From contig CAJQQJ010000303.1 of the NCBI GenBank assembly GCA_905480445.1, positions 1-9,655 of the forward strand: 9,655 bases of DNA. Reading direction: 5' to 3'. The notes under the pieces were generated by a model that ran no database searches, was not told where the DNA came from, and saw only the letters and a list, made by a program, of their open reading frames with translations. Shown in pieces: positions 1 to 6,500 of this stretch; position 1 is the first letter of the stretch, and each line of letters begins with the position of its first letter. Both the position numbers and the translations under genes were made by a program. This DNA is from an uncultured Alphaproteobacteria bacterium (GTDB lineage Bacteria; Pseudomonadota; Alphaproteobacteria; UBA7985; CAJQQZ01).

Positions 1-1518
1 GCGCAATTTTTCAACGTTGAGAGTTTTGCCGACACCACAACCCAGCGCCTGAACAAGATCGGTCAGTTCCTGGTTGGCCCGCATTTTATCAGCAGTCGCG
101 GAAGCCACATTCAAAATTTTGCCTCTCAAAGGCAAAATGGCCTGTGTTTCCCTGAAGCGGGCTTGCTTGGCAGAACCACCAGCCGAATCACCCTCAACCA
201 TGAACAGTTCTGTGCCAATGGAAGAGTTCCTAGAGCAGTCAGCAAGCTTGCCTGGCAACCGGAGTTTCCTTGTGGCCGTCTTGCGTGTCATCTCTTTTTC
301 TTGACGCCTTCTTAAGCGTTCTTCGGCACGCAGAACGATCGAATCGATGATTAGTTTTCCGACCTGAGGGTTTGAAGAAAGCCAAAGATCAAAGTGGTCC
401 TTAGAGGCGCTTTCAACCAGTCGGTTAACGGAGGCTGACGTTAGTTTCTCTTTCGTCTGGCCCTGGAACTGAGGTTCGCGGATAAAGATCGAGAGAACAA
501 CAGAACAAGACGACATAACGTCGTCTGGCGTAACGATTGAAGATTTCTTGTTACCAAGCAGTTCAGCATAGGATTTGATTGAACGAGAAAGTCCGATCCT
601 TAAACCTGCTTCATGAGTGCCACCAAGTGGGGTAGGGATGGTGTTACAGTAAGAGGAGACAAACGTTTCACCTTCTGCAGGCCAAGCAACTGCCCACTCC
701 ATCCGGCCTTCTCCTTCTGGAAATTCAACCTGGCCGGAGAAAATGCCGTCAGTAAGCTGCTCAACACCTTCCATACGCGTGGAAAGGTAATCCGCTAATC
801 CGCCAGGGAAGTGGATGGTAGCCTCAGTAGGCACGTCTTTAACATCGGTTAAAAGCTCGCTATCACAGTTCCAGCGGATCTCGACACCACGGTGAAGATA
901 GGCTTTAGAGCGTGCCATCTTGAAAATCGTCATTGGATTGAATCGCGCTTTTTCACCGAAGATCTCAGGGTCTTGGTTGAAACGCACAGTCGTACCGCGG
1001 CGGTTTTGGATCGGGCCTTTACTCAACAGCTTTGTTACTGCTTTGCCTTGGCTGAATTTCTGGGACCAAAGCTGCTTATCTCGAGCAACTTCGATTTCCA
1101 TATCCAAACAAAGCGCATTCACAACGGAAATACCAACACCATGCAGGCCGCCGGATGTCGCATAAGCTTTGCCTGAGAATTTACCACCTGAGTGAAGCGT
1201 CGTTAGGATGACTTCCAGAGCTGACTTGTCTTTGTACTTGGGATGTGGGTCTACTGGAATGCCACGACCATTATCGGAGATGGTCACGTACCCGTGTTTA
1301 TCAAGGCCGACGCCGATCCTGCTTGCATGCCCAGCGACAGCTTCATCCATCGCGTTATCGAGCAGCTCTGCCACCAAGTGATGGAGCGCGCGGTCATCAG
1401 TGCCGCCAATATACATGCCAGGGCGCAAACGAACGGGCTCCAAACCCTCGAGAACTTCAATGTCCTTAGCGGAGTAGGAGGAAGAAGAAGTAGAGGATGA
1501 TTCGAACAAATCGCTCAT
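1..1518 (-). CDS. parE: DNA topoisomerase IV subunit B, N-terminal part (cut by window edge)
   Basis: This is the ATPase subunit of topoisomerase IV, which with ParC decatenates replicated chromosomes in the cytoplasm. The 506 codons visible run in frame to the left edge; full ParE is usually about 630-700 residues, so the C-terminal part is missing. A GHKL ATPase domain is clear: the ELLDNAMDEA helix at about 51-60, DNGRGIP at 82-88 and GGLHGVGISVVNAL at 123-136. The TOPRIM motif EGDSAGGSAKQ starts at residue 442 and is followed by an ILPLRGKILNV stretch. ParE is preferred over GyrB because of the ...RETQAILPLRGKILNVASA version of this segment and the LPGKLADCS sequence before it. The ATG at 1518 gives MSDLFES followed by a Ser-rich stretch and then the usual ParE start region; the ribosome-binding site is weak. 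The Ser-rich tail at residues 7-14 is low complexity and probably disordered. Confidence 0.95.
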   Translation of the reverse strand, partial: MSDLFESSSTSSSSYSAKDIEVLEGLEPVRLRPGMYIGGTDDRALHHLVAELLDNAMDEAVAGHASRIGVGLDKHGYVTISDNGRGIPVDPHPKYKDKSALEVILTTLHSGGKFSGKAYATSGGLHGVGISVVNALCLDMEIEVARDKQLWSQKFSQGKAVTKLLSKGPIQNRRGTTVRFNQDPEIFGEKARFNPMTIFKMARSKAYLHRGVEIRWNCDSELLTDVKDVPTEATIHFPGGLADYLSTRMEGVEQLTDGIFSGQVEFPEGEGRMEWAVAWPAEGETFVSSYCNTIPTPLGGTHEAGLRIGLSRSIKSYAELLGNKKSSIVTPDDVMSSCSVVLSIFIREPQFQGQTKEKLTSASVNRLVESASKDHFDLWLSSNPQVGKLIIDSIVLRAEERLRRRQEKEMTRKTATRKLRLPGKLADCSRNSSIGTELFMVEGDSAGGSAKQARFRETQAILPLRGKILNVASATADKMRANQELTDLVQALGCGVGKTLNVEKLR

Positions 1519-1557
1519 TGAATAACTCGGTATAAACTTGTGAAATCGGACGCCCAG

Positions 1558-1575
1558 TGCCTCTTTACGGAGGCA
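1558..1575. other. stem-loop upstream of parE
   Basis: TGCCTC (1558-1563) pairs perfectly with GAGGCA (1570-1575) across a 6-base loop. No T-run follows on either strand, so it is not a convincing Rho-independent terminator. It lies 40-57 bases upstream of the parE start and could sit in the parE leader. Confidence 0.3.
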
Positions 1576-1593
1576 GGATTCTTTATAGCGCAA

Positions 1594-1626
1594 GTCCGGA
1601 GTCTATGGCAACAGCAGACTCGGGAC
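1594..1626 (-). other. stem-loop after the DddQ-like gene pair
   Basis: GTCC-G-GAGTCT (1594-1604) pairs with AGACTC-G-GGAC (1616-1626): ten pairs with one G-G mismatch and an 11-base loop. It lies 20 bases beyond the stop codon of the downstream DddQ-like gene, where a transcript end or 3' stabilising hairpin would be expected. It lacks a clear T-run on the minus strand, so terminator function is only an inference. Confidence 0.35.
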
Positions 1627-1645
1627 AAAGAGAGAACGGATTCTC

Positions 1646-2242
1646 TTAGCTTGCCACAATCTCATAGGCGGCTGTTGATAAATCGCCTCTCCAGGCCCAA
1701 AGAGCGAGCATGGGCTGATCATAGGTTAGCATGGCGTGAGGCTGCATAGATCTATGCAGGATCCAATCGCCGCTTTTCTTGTCTTGAAAGGGCAGGTCGT
1801 CGACTGCCCAACCGGATTTTCCCTGTACAACATAATAAAGTTCTTCGGCAGGATGCCAGTGTTTCAAATAGGAGATCTTTGGTCCCTGCAAAAAGAAGCC
1901 AATTCTCATACGGCTGTCTACGATCATGCCCGTCGGACCGATCCGTTCGACGTAGGCTAAGTTCTCGCTCAGTTGCTGATTTGCTTTGGCTCCGTTGGAA
2001 TACCCCCAACTAAACTGATCTGACAGGCTTATGATTAGGTCACTCAACGCTGATGAATCCCTTTGTAAAGCCGGTAAATGACGGCAAGCCGGAGCTAAAC
2101 TAGCCTGTTTTGTTGGAAGCAGAGATGAGGATTCTATAAGTATTTTTTGAGCATCGCGGGCAAAATCTGAACCTTCGCTGGCATAGAGCTTTTCGAGTGA
2201 ATCGAAGAGTTCTACCCATCCTTCTCTCAATCCCTTTTCCAA
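1646..2242 (-). CDS. DddQ-type DMSP lyase family cupin (downstream paralogue)
   Basis: The 198-residue product belongs to the DMSP lyase cupin family, whose members cleave dimethylsulfoniopropionate to dimethyl sulfide and acrylate. The single cupin barrel shows the metal-site pattern HWHPAEELY at 128-136 (His128, His130, Glu134, Tyr136) with His169 in SMQPH. These correspond to the His/Glu/Tyr/His ligand set known from DddQ and DddW. Tyr125 and the WAW pair (182, 184) match other conserved aromatic residues of the pocket. The length fits the family (about 190-200). The only plausible upstream start is TTG at 2242, since an in-frame TGA lies a short way upstream and no ATG is available. That start lies inside the end of the preceding paralogue, so translation is probably coupled. 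About 60% of residues match the neighbour by hand count over the last 90 residues, while the N-terminal halves diverge strongly. Lyase activity is inferred, and other substrates are possible. Confidence 0.85.
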   Translation of the reverse strand: MEKGLREGWVELFDSLEKLYASEGSDFARDAQKILIESSSLLPTKQASLAPACRHLPALQRDSSALSDLIISLSDQFSWGYSNGAKANQQLSENLAYVERIGPTGMIVDSRMRIGFFLQGPKISYLKHWHPAEELYYVVQGKSGWAVDDLPFQDKKSGDWILHRSMQPHAMLTYDQPMLALWAWRGDLSTAAYEIVAS

Positions 2243-2799
2243 TCGTAACCATCTGCTGATAGTTCACCCGTCCAACCCCAGATAGCCAATAATGGTTCGT
2301 CGTAGGTTTCCATCGTGTGCGGCTGCATCGAAAGATGATGGATGAAATCCCCGCCGTTCTTGTCAGAAAGAGACAAGTCATCAACAGCCCAGCCGGACCG
2401 ACCCTGAACAACATGGTAGAGCTCTTCTGCTGGGTGCCAATGAGAAGGGTAATGGAGGTTAGGGGCTTGGATGAAAAACCCTAGTCTGGCCTTGTCGTTT
2501 TTAATCATGCCTGTGGGGCCAATCAGCTCGACTGCTGCCATGTTATCAGTGAATTTGGCCGGCAGCTTTCCTGCAACCACAAGGCGCCATTGCAGCAAAT
2601 CGGACTTGTCTAACACTAAATCGGCAAGTGGGCTAAAGCCTCGTTGGAACTCGCTCAGCACAAAGCAGGCGTCAACTTGTTGAGGGGATTCAGTGACAGC
2701 TATATCCAGTGATCCCCTGACAAGAGACCCTAAGTCTCTCGCGATTTCGCTGTCATGTTGATCATACAACGGAGCGATGGCCTCAAGTATTTCACGCAT
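2227..2799 (-). CDS. dddQ: DddQ-type DMSP lyase family cupin (upstream paralogue)
   Basis: This is predicted to cleave DMSP to dimethyl sulfide and acrylate, using a metal ion and an active-site tyrosine. With the ATG at 2799 the product has 190 residues. The motif HWHPAEELY spans 120-128 (His120, His122, Glu126, Tyr128), with His161 in SMQPH, Tyr117 in HYPSHW, and WGW at 174-176. From memory, Ruegeria DddQ uses His125, Glu129, Tyr131 and His163, and the spacing here agrees to within one residue. The ATG at 2799 is preferred over the ATG at 2826 because GGGAGAGAAG lies just upstream of it and it gives the usual family length. This gene leads a two-gene unit and overlaps the start of its paralogue by 16 bases. 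The 78-bp spacer behind it is shared with a divergent racemase-family gene. The family assignment is firm; which paralogue is the active lyase cannot be told from sequence. Confidence 0.87.
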   Translation of the reverse strand: MREILEAIAPLYDQHDSEIARDLGSLVRGSLDIAVTESPQQVDACFVLSEFQRGFSPLADLVLDKSDLLQWRLVVAGKLPAKFTDNMAAVELIGPTGMIKNDKARLGFFIQAPNLHYPSHWHPAEELYHVVQGRSGWAVDDLSLSDKNGGDFIHHLSMQPHTMETYDEPLLAIWGWTGELSADGYDWKRD

Positions 2800-2877
2800 T
2801 TGACTTCTCTCCCTGTCATGATGCAAGACTTAGACTGGTTCAATTATGGTCTGCTGTCAATAATTCGGGGTAAGTAA
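2800..2877. promoter_or_regulatory. divergent spacer between dddQ-like gene and racemase-family gene
   Basis: Both genes must be transcribed outward from this 78-bp spacer. On the minus strand TTGACA (2855-2860) is a perfect -35 hexamer, but the best -10 (TCTAAG, 2829-2834) is about 20 bases away, a long spacing. An imperfect dyad with AGAC (2833-2836) and GTCT (2849-2852) arms could be an operator, but only four base pairs are exact. On the plus side, GGGGTAAG lies directly before the GTG start. The shared spacer is certain; the individual sites are tentative. Confidence 0.35.
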
Positions 2878-3543
2878 GTGTCGAAAATTGGGGTTCTAAT
2901 GCTGGATACAGCATTCTACCGACCTGTCGGAGATATTGGGAATGCTGAGACCTGGGATGGGCAGGTCGCTTATCGAAAAATCAGCGGTGCCTTAGTTTCA
3001 GAAGTTGTTTCTCAGAAGGCTATGTCATCGGACCTACTGGATGCATTTACGAATGCGGCACTTGATCTGGAAAACGACGGTGTTTCAGTTATTGCAACCT
3101 CATGCGGGTTTTTAGGAGGCGTTCAAAAACAGATTGCTGATCGACTGACAGTCCCGTTTGTGTCTTCGGCTTTACAATGGGTTGAAAGACTTAAGAGCAA
3201 TGGATTGGATGAGGAAGAAATCGGGATCATTACTTTCGATGATACTGTGCTGGCAGATATGCACTTTCCATCCAGTAAGAAAGGAAAAGTGAAAGTCTGT
3301 GGGTTACCACCCACGAGCACCTTGTCAAAGGCCATTAGGAATGACGAGACTTGGTTCGACCAACAAAGAATGGCCAACGAAATTGTTGAGTTGGTGTCAG
3401 GGTTTGTTAGCATTAACCCAAATCTGAAAAGCCTTGTAGCGGAATGTACAAACCTCTCACCTTACCGACCCCAGATTGAAGCGGCGATCTCCTTACCTGT
3501 CTATGATATTAACCAGCTTATAGCACAGTCTATGGACGGATAA
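2878..3543 (+). CDS. Asp/Glu racemase superfamily protein
   Basis: The 221-residue product begins with a beta strand and loop, KIGVLMLDTAFYRPVGDIG, typical of the Asp/Glu/hydantoin racemase superfamily (racemases, maleate isomerases, arylmalonate decarboxylases). Two cysteines lie where the family has its catalytic pair: Cys76 in ATSCGFLGG and Cys190 in AECTNLSPYRP. The length fits. The start is GTG at 2878: the in-frame codon just before it is TAA, so nothing upstream is possible, and GGGGTAAG serves as ribosome-binding site. It is transcribed divergently from the DddQ-like pair, so a shared regulator or pathway is plausible, but no role in DMSP metabolism is shown by the sequence. Its last 14 bases overlap the end of the minus-strand gene at 3530-3955. 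The substrate is unknown. Confidence 0.8.
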   Translation: MSKIGVLMLDTAFYRPVGDIGNAETWDGQVAYRKISGALVSEVVSQKAMSSDLLDAFTNAALDLENDGVSVIATSCGFLGGVQKQIADRLTVPFVSSALQWVERLKSNGLDEEEIGIITFDDTVLADMHFPSSKKGKVKVCGLPPTSTLSKAIRNDETWFDQQRMANEIVELVSGFVSINPNLKSLVAECTNLSPYRPQIEAAISLPVYDINQLIAQSMDG

Positions 3544-3955
3544 TCTTGACGCCGTCTTGTCTAAACTCTGCAGGTAAGTCTTGAGCATTGGTCAGAACCA
3601 GAACTTCGTCGCAAGATCCGATCATCGCTGGGAGGGCAGAAATCACTTCAGACCAATTTCGAGGGGCAAAAGGTGCAACTGAATCAAGCAAGGCGTTCTC
3701 TTGCCATTCACCGGCCAGGGTCTTCTCTGTCAGAACTTTGTAGCGTGTGTAGGGATCTTTCCCAATCCGTTTTAATTCTGCCGTAATGAATTCCCAGTCC
3801 TTGCCAGCCTCGAAAGAACTGTCGACGACGATGATAACCCGCTTCGGATCGTCAGCCAACTGACTGCGCATAGCCAAACCGGTTGAACCGAGTGCTATTA
3901 CTGCGATCAGGAGCCAAAGCCCGAACAGAATTTTAAGGGAGCGAAGTAGGGTCAT
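3530..3955 (-). CDS. small membrane-anchored protein with vWA-like start
   Basis: I do not recognise this 141-residue protein by name. It has one N-terminal membrane segment (about residues 8-28), so the rest probably faces the periplasm. After it comes a hydrophobic strand RVIIVVDSSF (39-48), resembling the first strand and metal-site loop of a von Willebrand A domain. The usual DxSxS is degenerate (Asp45-Ser-Ser-Phe), and the domain is shorter than a full vWA fold of about 180 residues. A later strand, DEVLVLTNAQDLP (116-128), fits a Rossmann-like fold. It starts four bases after the stop of the substrate-binding/vWA gene, so it is the third gene of that operon, and the two probably act together. 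Its stop is TAG, inside the end of the convergent racemase-family gene. Confidence 0.75.
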   Translation of the reverse strand: MTLLRSLKILFGLWLLIAVIALGSTGLAMRSQLADDPKRVIIVVDSSFEAGKDWEFITAELKRIGKDPYTRYKVLTEKTLAGEWQENALLDSVAPFAPRNWSEVISALPAMIGSCDEVLVLTNAQDLPAEFRQDGVKIIRP

Positions 3956-3959
3956 CGAT

Positions 3960-5630
3960 TTACATCTGCGCGTTCAGCAAGCTGCCGATTTTGTAACGTA
4001 CTTCGGCTTGGCCTGCATCGATTGACGCGGCCTCGACTAAAGCTGACAATTTCTTCAGTTCGCTCAAGTCAGCCTCATAGCCGATTGTATAGATTGGGAT
4101 GTTTGCATCAATGATCAGCGGCTCGACATCACCAAAGGAGTAACCGCCATTGGGTTCTCCGTCCGACAAAACGATGAGTATGGGCTTGTGGCTTGGATTC
4201 TTAGCGGTAAATTGCTGTAACTGATGAAGGGCGACAACGATCCCGTCGTAAATCACCGTTGTCCCACCCGCATAGAAGCCCTGAACCGCGGCGTGGAAGC
4301 GCGCCTTTTGATCTAGGTCAAAGGTGTTGATTTCTAATTGAGATACCACCTCTGAAGAAAAAGCTACGAGGCCAATGGCGTTGTTTGGAGACACAAATTC
4401 TGAACCTTGTATCAGGGCTTCCTTAAGCGCTCTAATGCGACTGCCGTCCATTGAACCAGAGGTGTCCGCTAAGAAGACTGCGGCTACTGGTCGGCCAACA
4501 TCTTTATGTTCTTTCCAAATACGTTGCGCTTGCAGCAGCTCTCCGCCAGCAGCTATTTCCGCACCAGAATAGTCTAAATCCGCATTAAAACCGTAGTCGG
4601 TGGCTTTCCGTTGCCAGTGCGCGGAATCTAAGAATTTTGCGAAGATCTCCAATCCTTCAACTTCCGTTTCAGAGAGGTCGCCGATGCCATAGAGAGGGTT
4701 GTCGTGCAAGATACCAAAAGGAAGGAACTCGTATCCACTGCGCAAGGCACTGGCTTTTACAAAAGTCTGGTGTTCCATGATGAAGGAATCTAAGGAGCCG
4801 CCGCGTTCTACGGAGTCGCGCATTTGCAAGGTCGTTAGAGCCACAAAAGGCACGCGCTGCTGAAACTGCTCAAAAGCTGAAGTCACACTGGGGTCGAGGA
4901 TCGAAAGGTTTGCCTCGCCTGCATAAGATTGGAGCACAGAGACAAGGAAATTGAGACCGGTTGAGGAAGCGAATGGATTTGTGTAGCCCATAACAAGGTC
5001 GCCTTTTGTGACTGCAGTTGTCAGGCTTTGCAAGTCGAGTTTAGGGTAGCTTTGGCGCAGTTCTTCGGCCTTACTTTTCTTGAGTACAACGCCAGCCGTG
5101 TTTTTAACTAGGCGTTCTCTGATAGCGGTTGTCTTAGTACCTTGGGCCTCAACCATTTTCACCCAAAGATGATTGGAAGGCGTGAAGGCGTGGGGCAGAT
5201 GTTTGCCGGATGCGATAAACTGATAGCCGGTACCCGACGCAATTTTTCTAAGTGCAACTTGGATAGTCTGGCCCTGGGCAGTGGTTTGTTTTTTCGAGTT
5301 AAAAGCCTTCGTAGCCTCGACCAACCAGCCGTCATCGCCTTTTCCTGCCTTCTCAGATGACGAGAAAATCTCGAGGCGCAGTTCATTTGAGCGCTTACGC
5401 GGATTGACGACCATCGAAAACGTATCAATTGAGGGCAGAGTTGCCGCCAAATCAGCGCCGCCAGTCGGGGACAGATGGGCGCGACGGGTGACATAGTCTT
5501 CGCGCCATTCAACGGACTTGAGCGCGCGTTCGATGGTTAAGGGGAAAACAAGATTTCTAGCTGTTGGCCAGAAGGAGCCGGCGATTACAACGATTACTAC
5601 CGCACCCAAGATCCATGAAAACTTCTTCAT
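3960..5630 (-). CDS. membrane-anchored substrate-binding and vWA domain protein
   Basis: This 556-residue protein has an N-terminal membrane anchor or signal (about residues 7-23). Next comes a region of about 83-345 resembling a periplasmic type-2 binding protein, including the GYTNPFASSTGLNFLVSVL segment at 215-233. A C-terminal vWA domain covers about 382-550. The vWA metal site (MIDAS) is complete: DTSGS at 389-393, Thr457/Thr458 in GGTT, and Asp490 in LSDGEPNGG. Metal-dependent vWA domains bind protein partners, so the likely role is a periplasmic sensor or scaffold linking a bound ligand to a partner; this is inference. The ATG at 5630 overlaps the TGA of the upstream coiled-coil gene by four bases (ATGA), and the next gene follows after four bases. 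No transporter permease or ATPase genes adjoin it, which argues against a simple ABC import role. Confidence 0.85.
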   Translation of the reverse strand: MKKFSWILGAVVIVVIAGSFWPTARNLVFPLTIERALKSVEWREDYVTRRAHLSPTGGADLAATLPSIDTFSMVVNPRKRSNELRLEIFSSSEKAGKGDDGWLVEATKAFNSKKQTTAQGQTIQVALRKIASGTGYQFIASGKHLPHAFTPSNHLWVKMVEAQGTKTTAIRERLVKNTAGVVLKKSKAEELRQSYPKLDLQSLTTAVTKGDLVMGYTNPFASSTGLNFLVSVLQSYAGEANLSILDPSVTSAFEQFQQRVPFVALTTLQMRDSVERGGSLDSFIMEHQTFVKASALRSGYEFLPFGILHDNPLYGIGDLSETEVEGLEIFAKFLDSAHWQRKATDYGFNADLDYSGAEIAAGGELLQAQRIWKEHKDVGRPVAAVFLADTSGSMDGSRIRALKEALIQGSEFVSPNNAIGLVAFSSEVVSQLEINTFDLDQKARFHAAVQGFYAGGTTVIYDGIVVALHQLQQFTAKNPSHKPILIVLSDGEPNGGYSFGDVEPLIIDANIPIYTIGYEADLSELKKLSALVEAASIDAGQAEVRYKIGSLLNAQM

Positions 5631-6385
5631 TTATTTCCCCTAATTCGTTCAGCGACTTGCAGCAAGTCTTTCACCCCTTCGTCCAGATTAACGGTTTGGA
5701 GCTTAGTCTTCGAGCCAGACAAAGATGTCGTGGCATTGATCATCGAGGTTAGTGCTTCTTCGTTTTGAGAGAGCAGCTTATCGGCTTGCTCGATCTCGCC
5801 CGCTCTGATCAGGAGTCGCTTTCTTAAACTATCGATTTCTTTGAGATGGTGGTCTTCGTCACTGTTTTCAAGCGATATCAATCGCTTTTCCACTGAAACG
5901 ACATCGATGGTGGATATCGACTTGTAGAGATCATTTACTTGCTCAAGGACCGTGACAGAAGAGGAGTACAAGTTTTCAGCTGATGCAGTGAGTTCATGAT
6001 GACGGTTATCGCGGTCATCTATCCGTCCCTTAATGGCACTCACCAGGCTAGAATACTTCACCTCAAGCTGCTCAGTCTGTATTGCCCCTTGTTCACAGCC
6101 GAGATGGCGCAAGCTAGACTTTAACAAGCCCATATGCGTTCTGTCAGAGTTGGATGTGACCGCCAATTCCTGAAAAGTCTGCATCCGAACTTCGTCGCTA
6201 AGTGATGCCATGAAAAGCCACAGCAGGAAAAGGGGAAGGGTGACCGTTCCCAAAATCAAGTTAGATGTCAAATCCAGGCTTAACCAAAGCGAGATAGCAA
6301 TTGGCAAAAGAATGCAGGCACCCAAAGCCGCTAAGGTCATGGGGGAACGCAGGGCCGTTGCAACGGATAGAAGGAAATTTTTCAT
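5627..6385 (-). CDS. two-TM membrane protein with cytoplasmic coiled coil
   Basis: I do not recognise a named family. The 252-residue product has two N-terminal membrane segments (about 17-36 and 43-61) joined by a very short loop. A long polar, helical region follows, rich in Glu, Lys, Leu and Ser, with coiled-coil character from about 120 to 225. With a short hairpin in the membrane, both termini should be cytoplasmic. The reading frame stays open upstream to 6550, but that extension would cross the glnA terminator and the end of glnA. The ATG at 6385 begins with a natural membrane-protein N-terminus (MKNFLLSVATAL), so it is preferred. It is the first gene of the three-gene operon and shares an ATGA overlap with the substrate-binding/vWA gene. 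It may transmit or anchor that protein's activity on the cytoplasmic side. Confidence 0.78.
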   Translation of the reverse strand: MKNFLLSVATALRSPMTLAALGACILLPIAISLWLSLDLTSNLILGTVTLPLFLLWLFMASLSDEVRMQTFQELAVTSNSDRTHMGLLKSSLRHLGCEQGAIQTEQLEVKYSSLVSAIKGRIDDRDNRHHELTASAENLYSSSVTVLEQVNDLYKSISTIDVVSVEKRLISLENSDEDHHLKEIDSLRKRLLIRAGEIEQADKLLSQNEEALTSMINATTSLSGSKTKLQTVNLDEGVKDLLQVAERIRGNK

Positions 6386-6450
6386 CTTGTCTTCTAGATA
6401 GAAGCTCCGCGCCCTTTCAGCAAGATTGATTGCAAGCGCGCAGCAACAAA

Positions 6451-6480
6451 AAAAGCCCCGCCAAAGATGGCAGGGCTTTT
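6451..6480 (-). terminator. Rho-independent terminator of glnA
   Basis: On the minus strand, GCCCTGCC and GGCGGGGC form a GC-rich stem with one mismatch around a six-base ATCTTT loop. It is flanked by A's and followed by a run of seven T's. It lies about 20 bases after the glnA stop codon. It separates glnA from the coiled-coil gene further downstream on the same strand, so that operon should have its own promoter in 6386-6450. Confidence 0.88.
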
Positions 6481-6500
6481 CCCGGGAGTTACTCTTAAGC

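Noticed and set aside
74..1500. Several plus-strand open frames in the first 1.5 kb
   Set aside because: They are antisense to parE, whose minus-strand frame is strongly conserved through the whole stretch.
2797..2826. Upstream ATG at 2826 as the start of the first DddQ-like gene
   Set aside because: The ATG at 2799 has the better ribosome-binding site (GGGAGAGAAG) and gives the usual family N-terminus and length.
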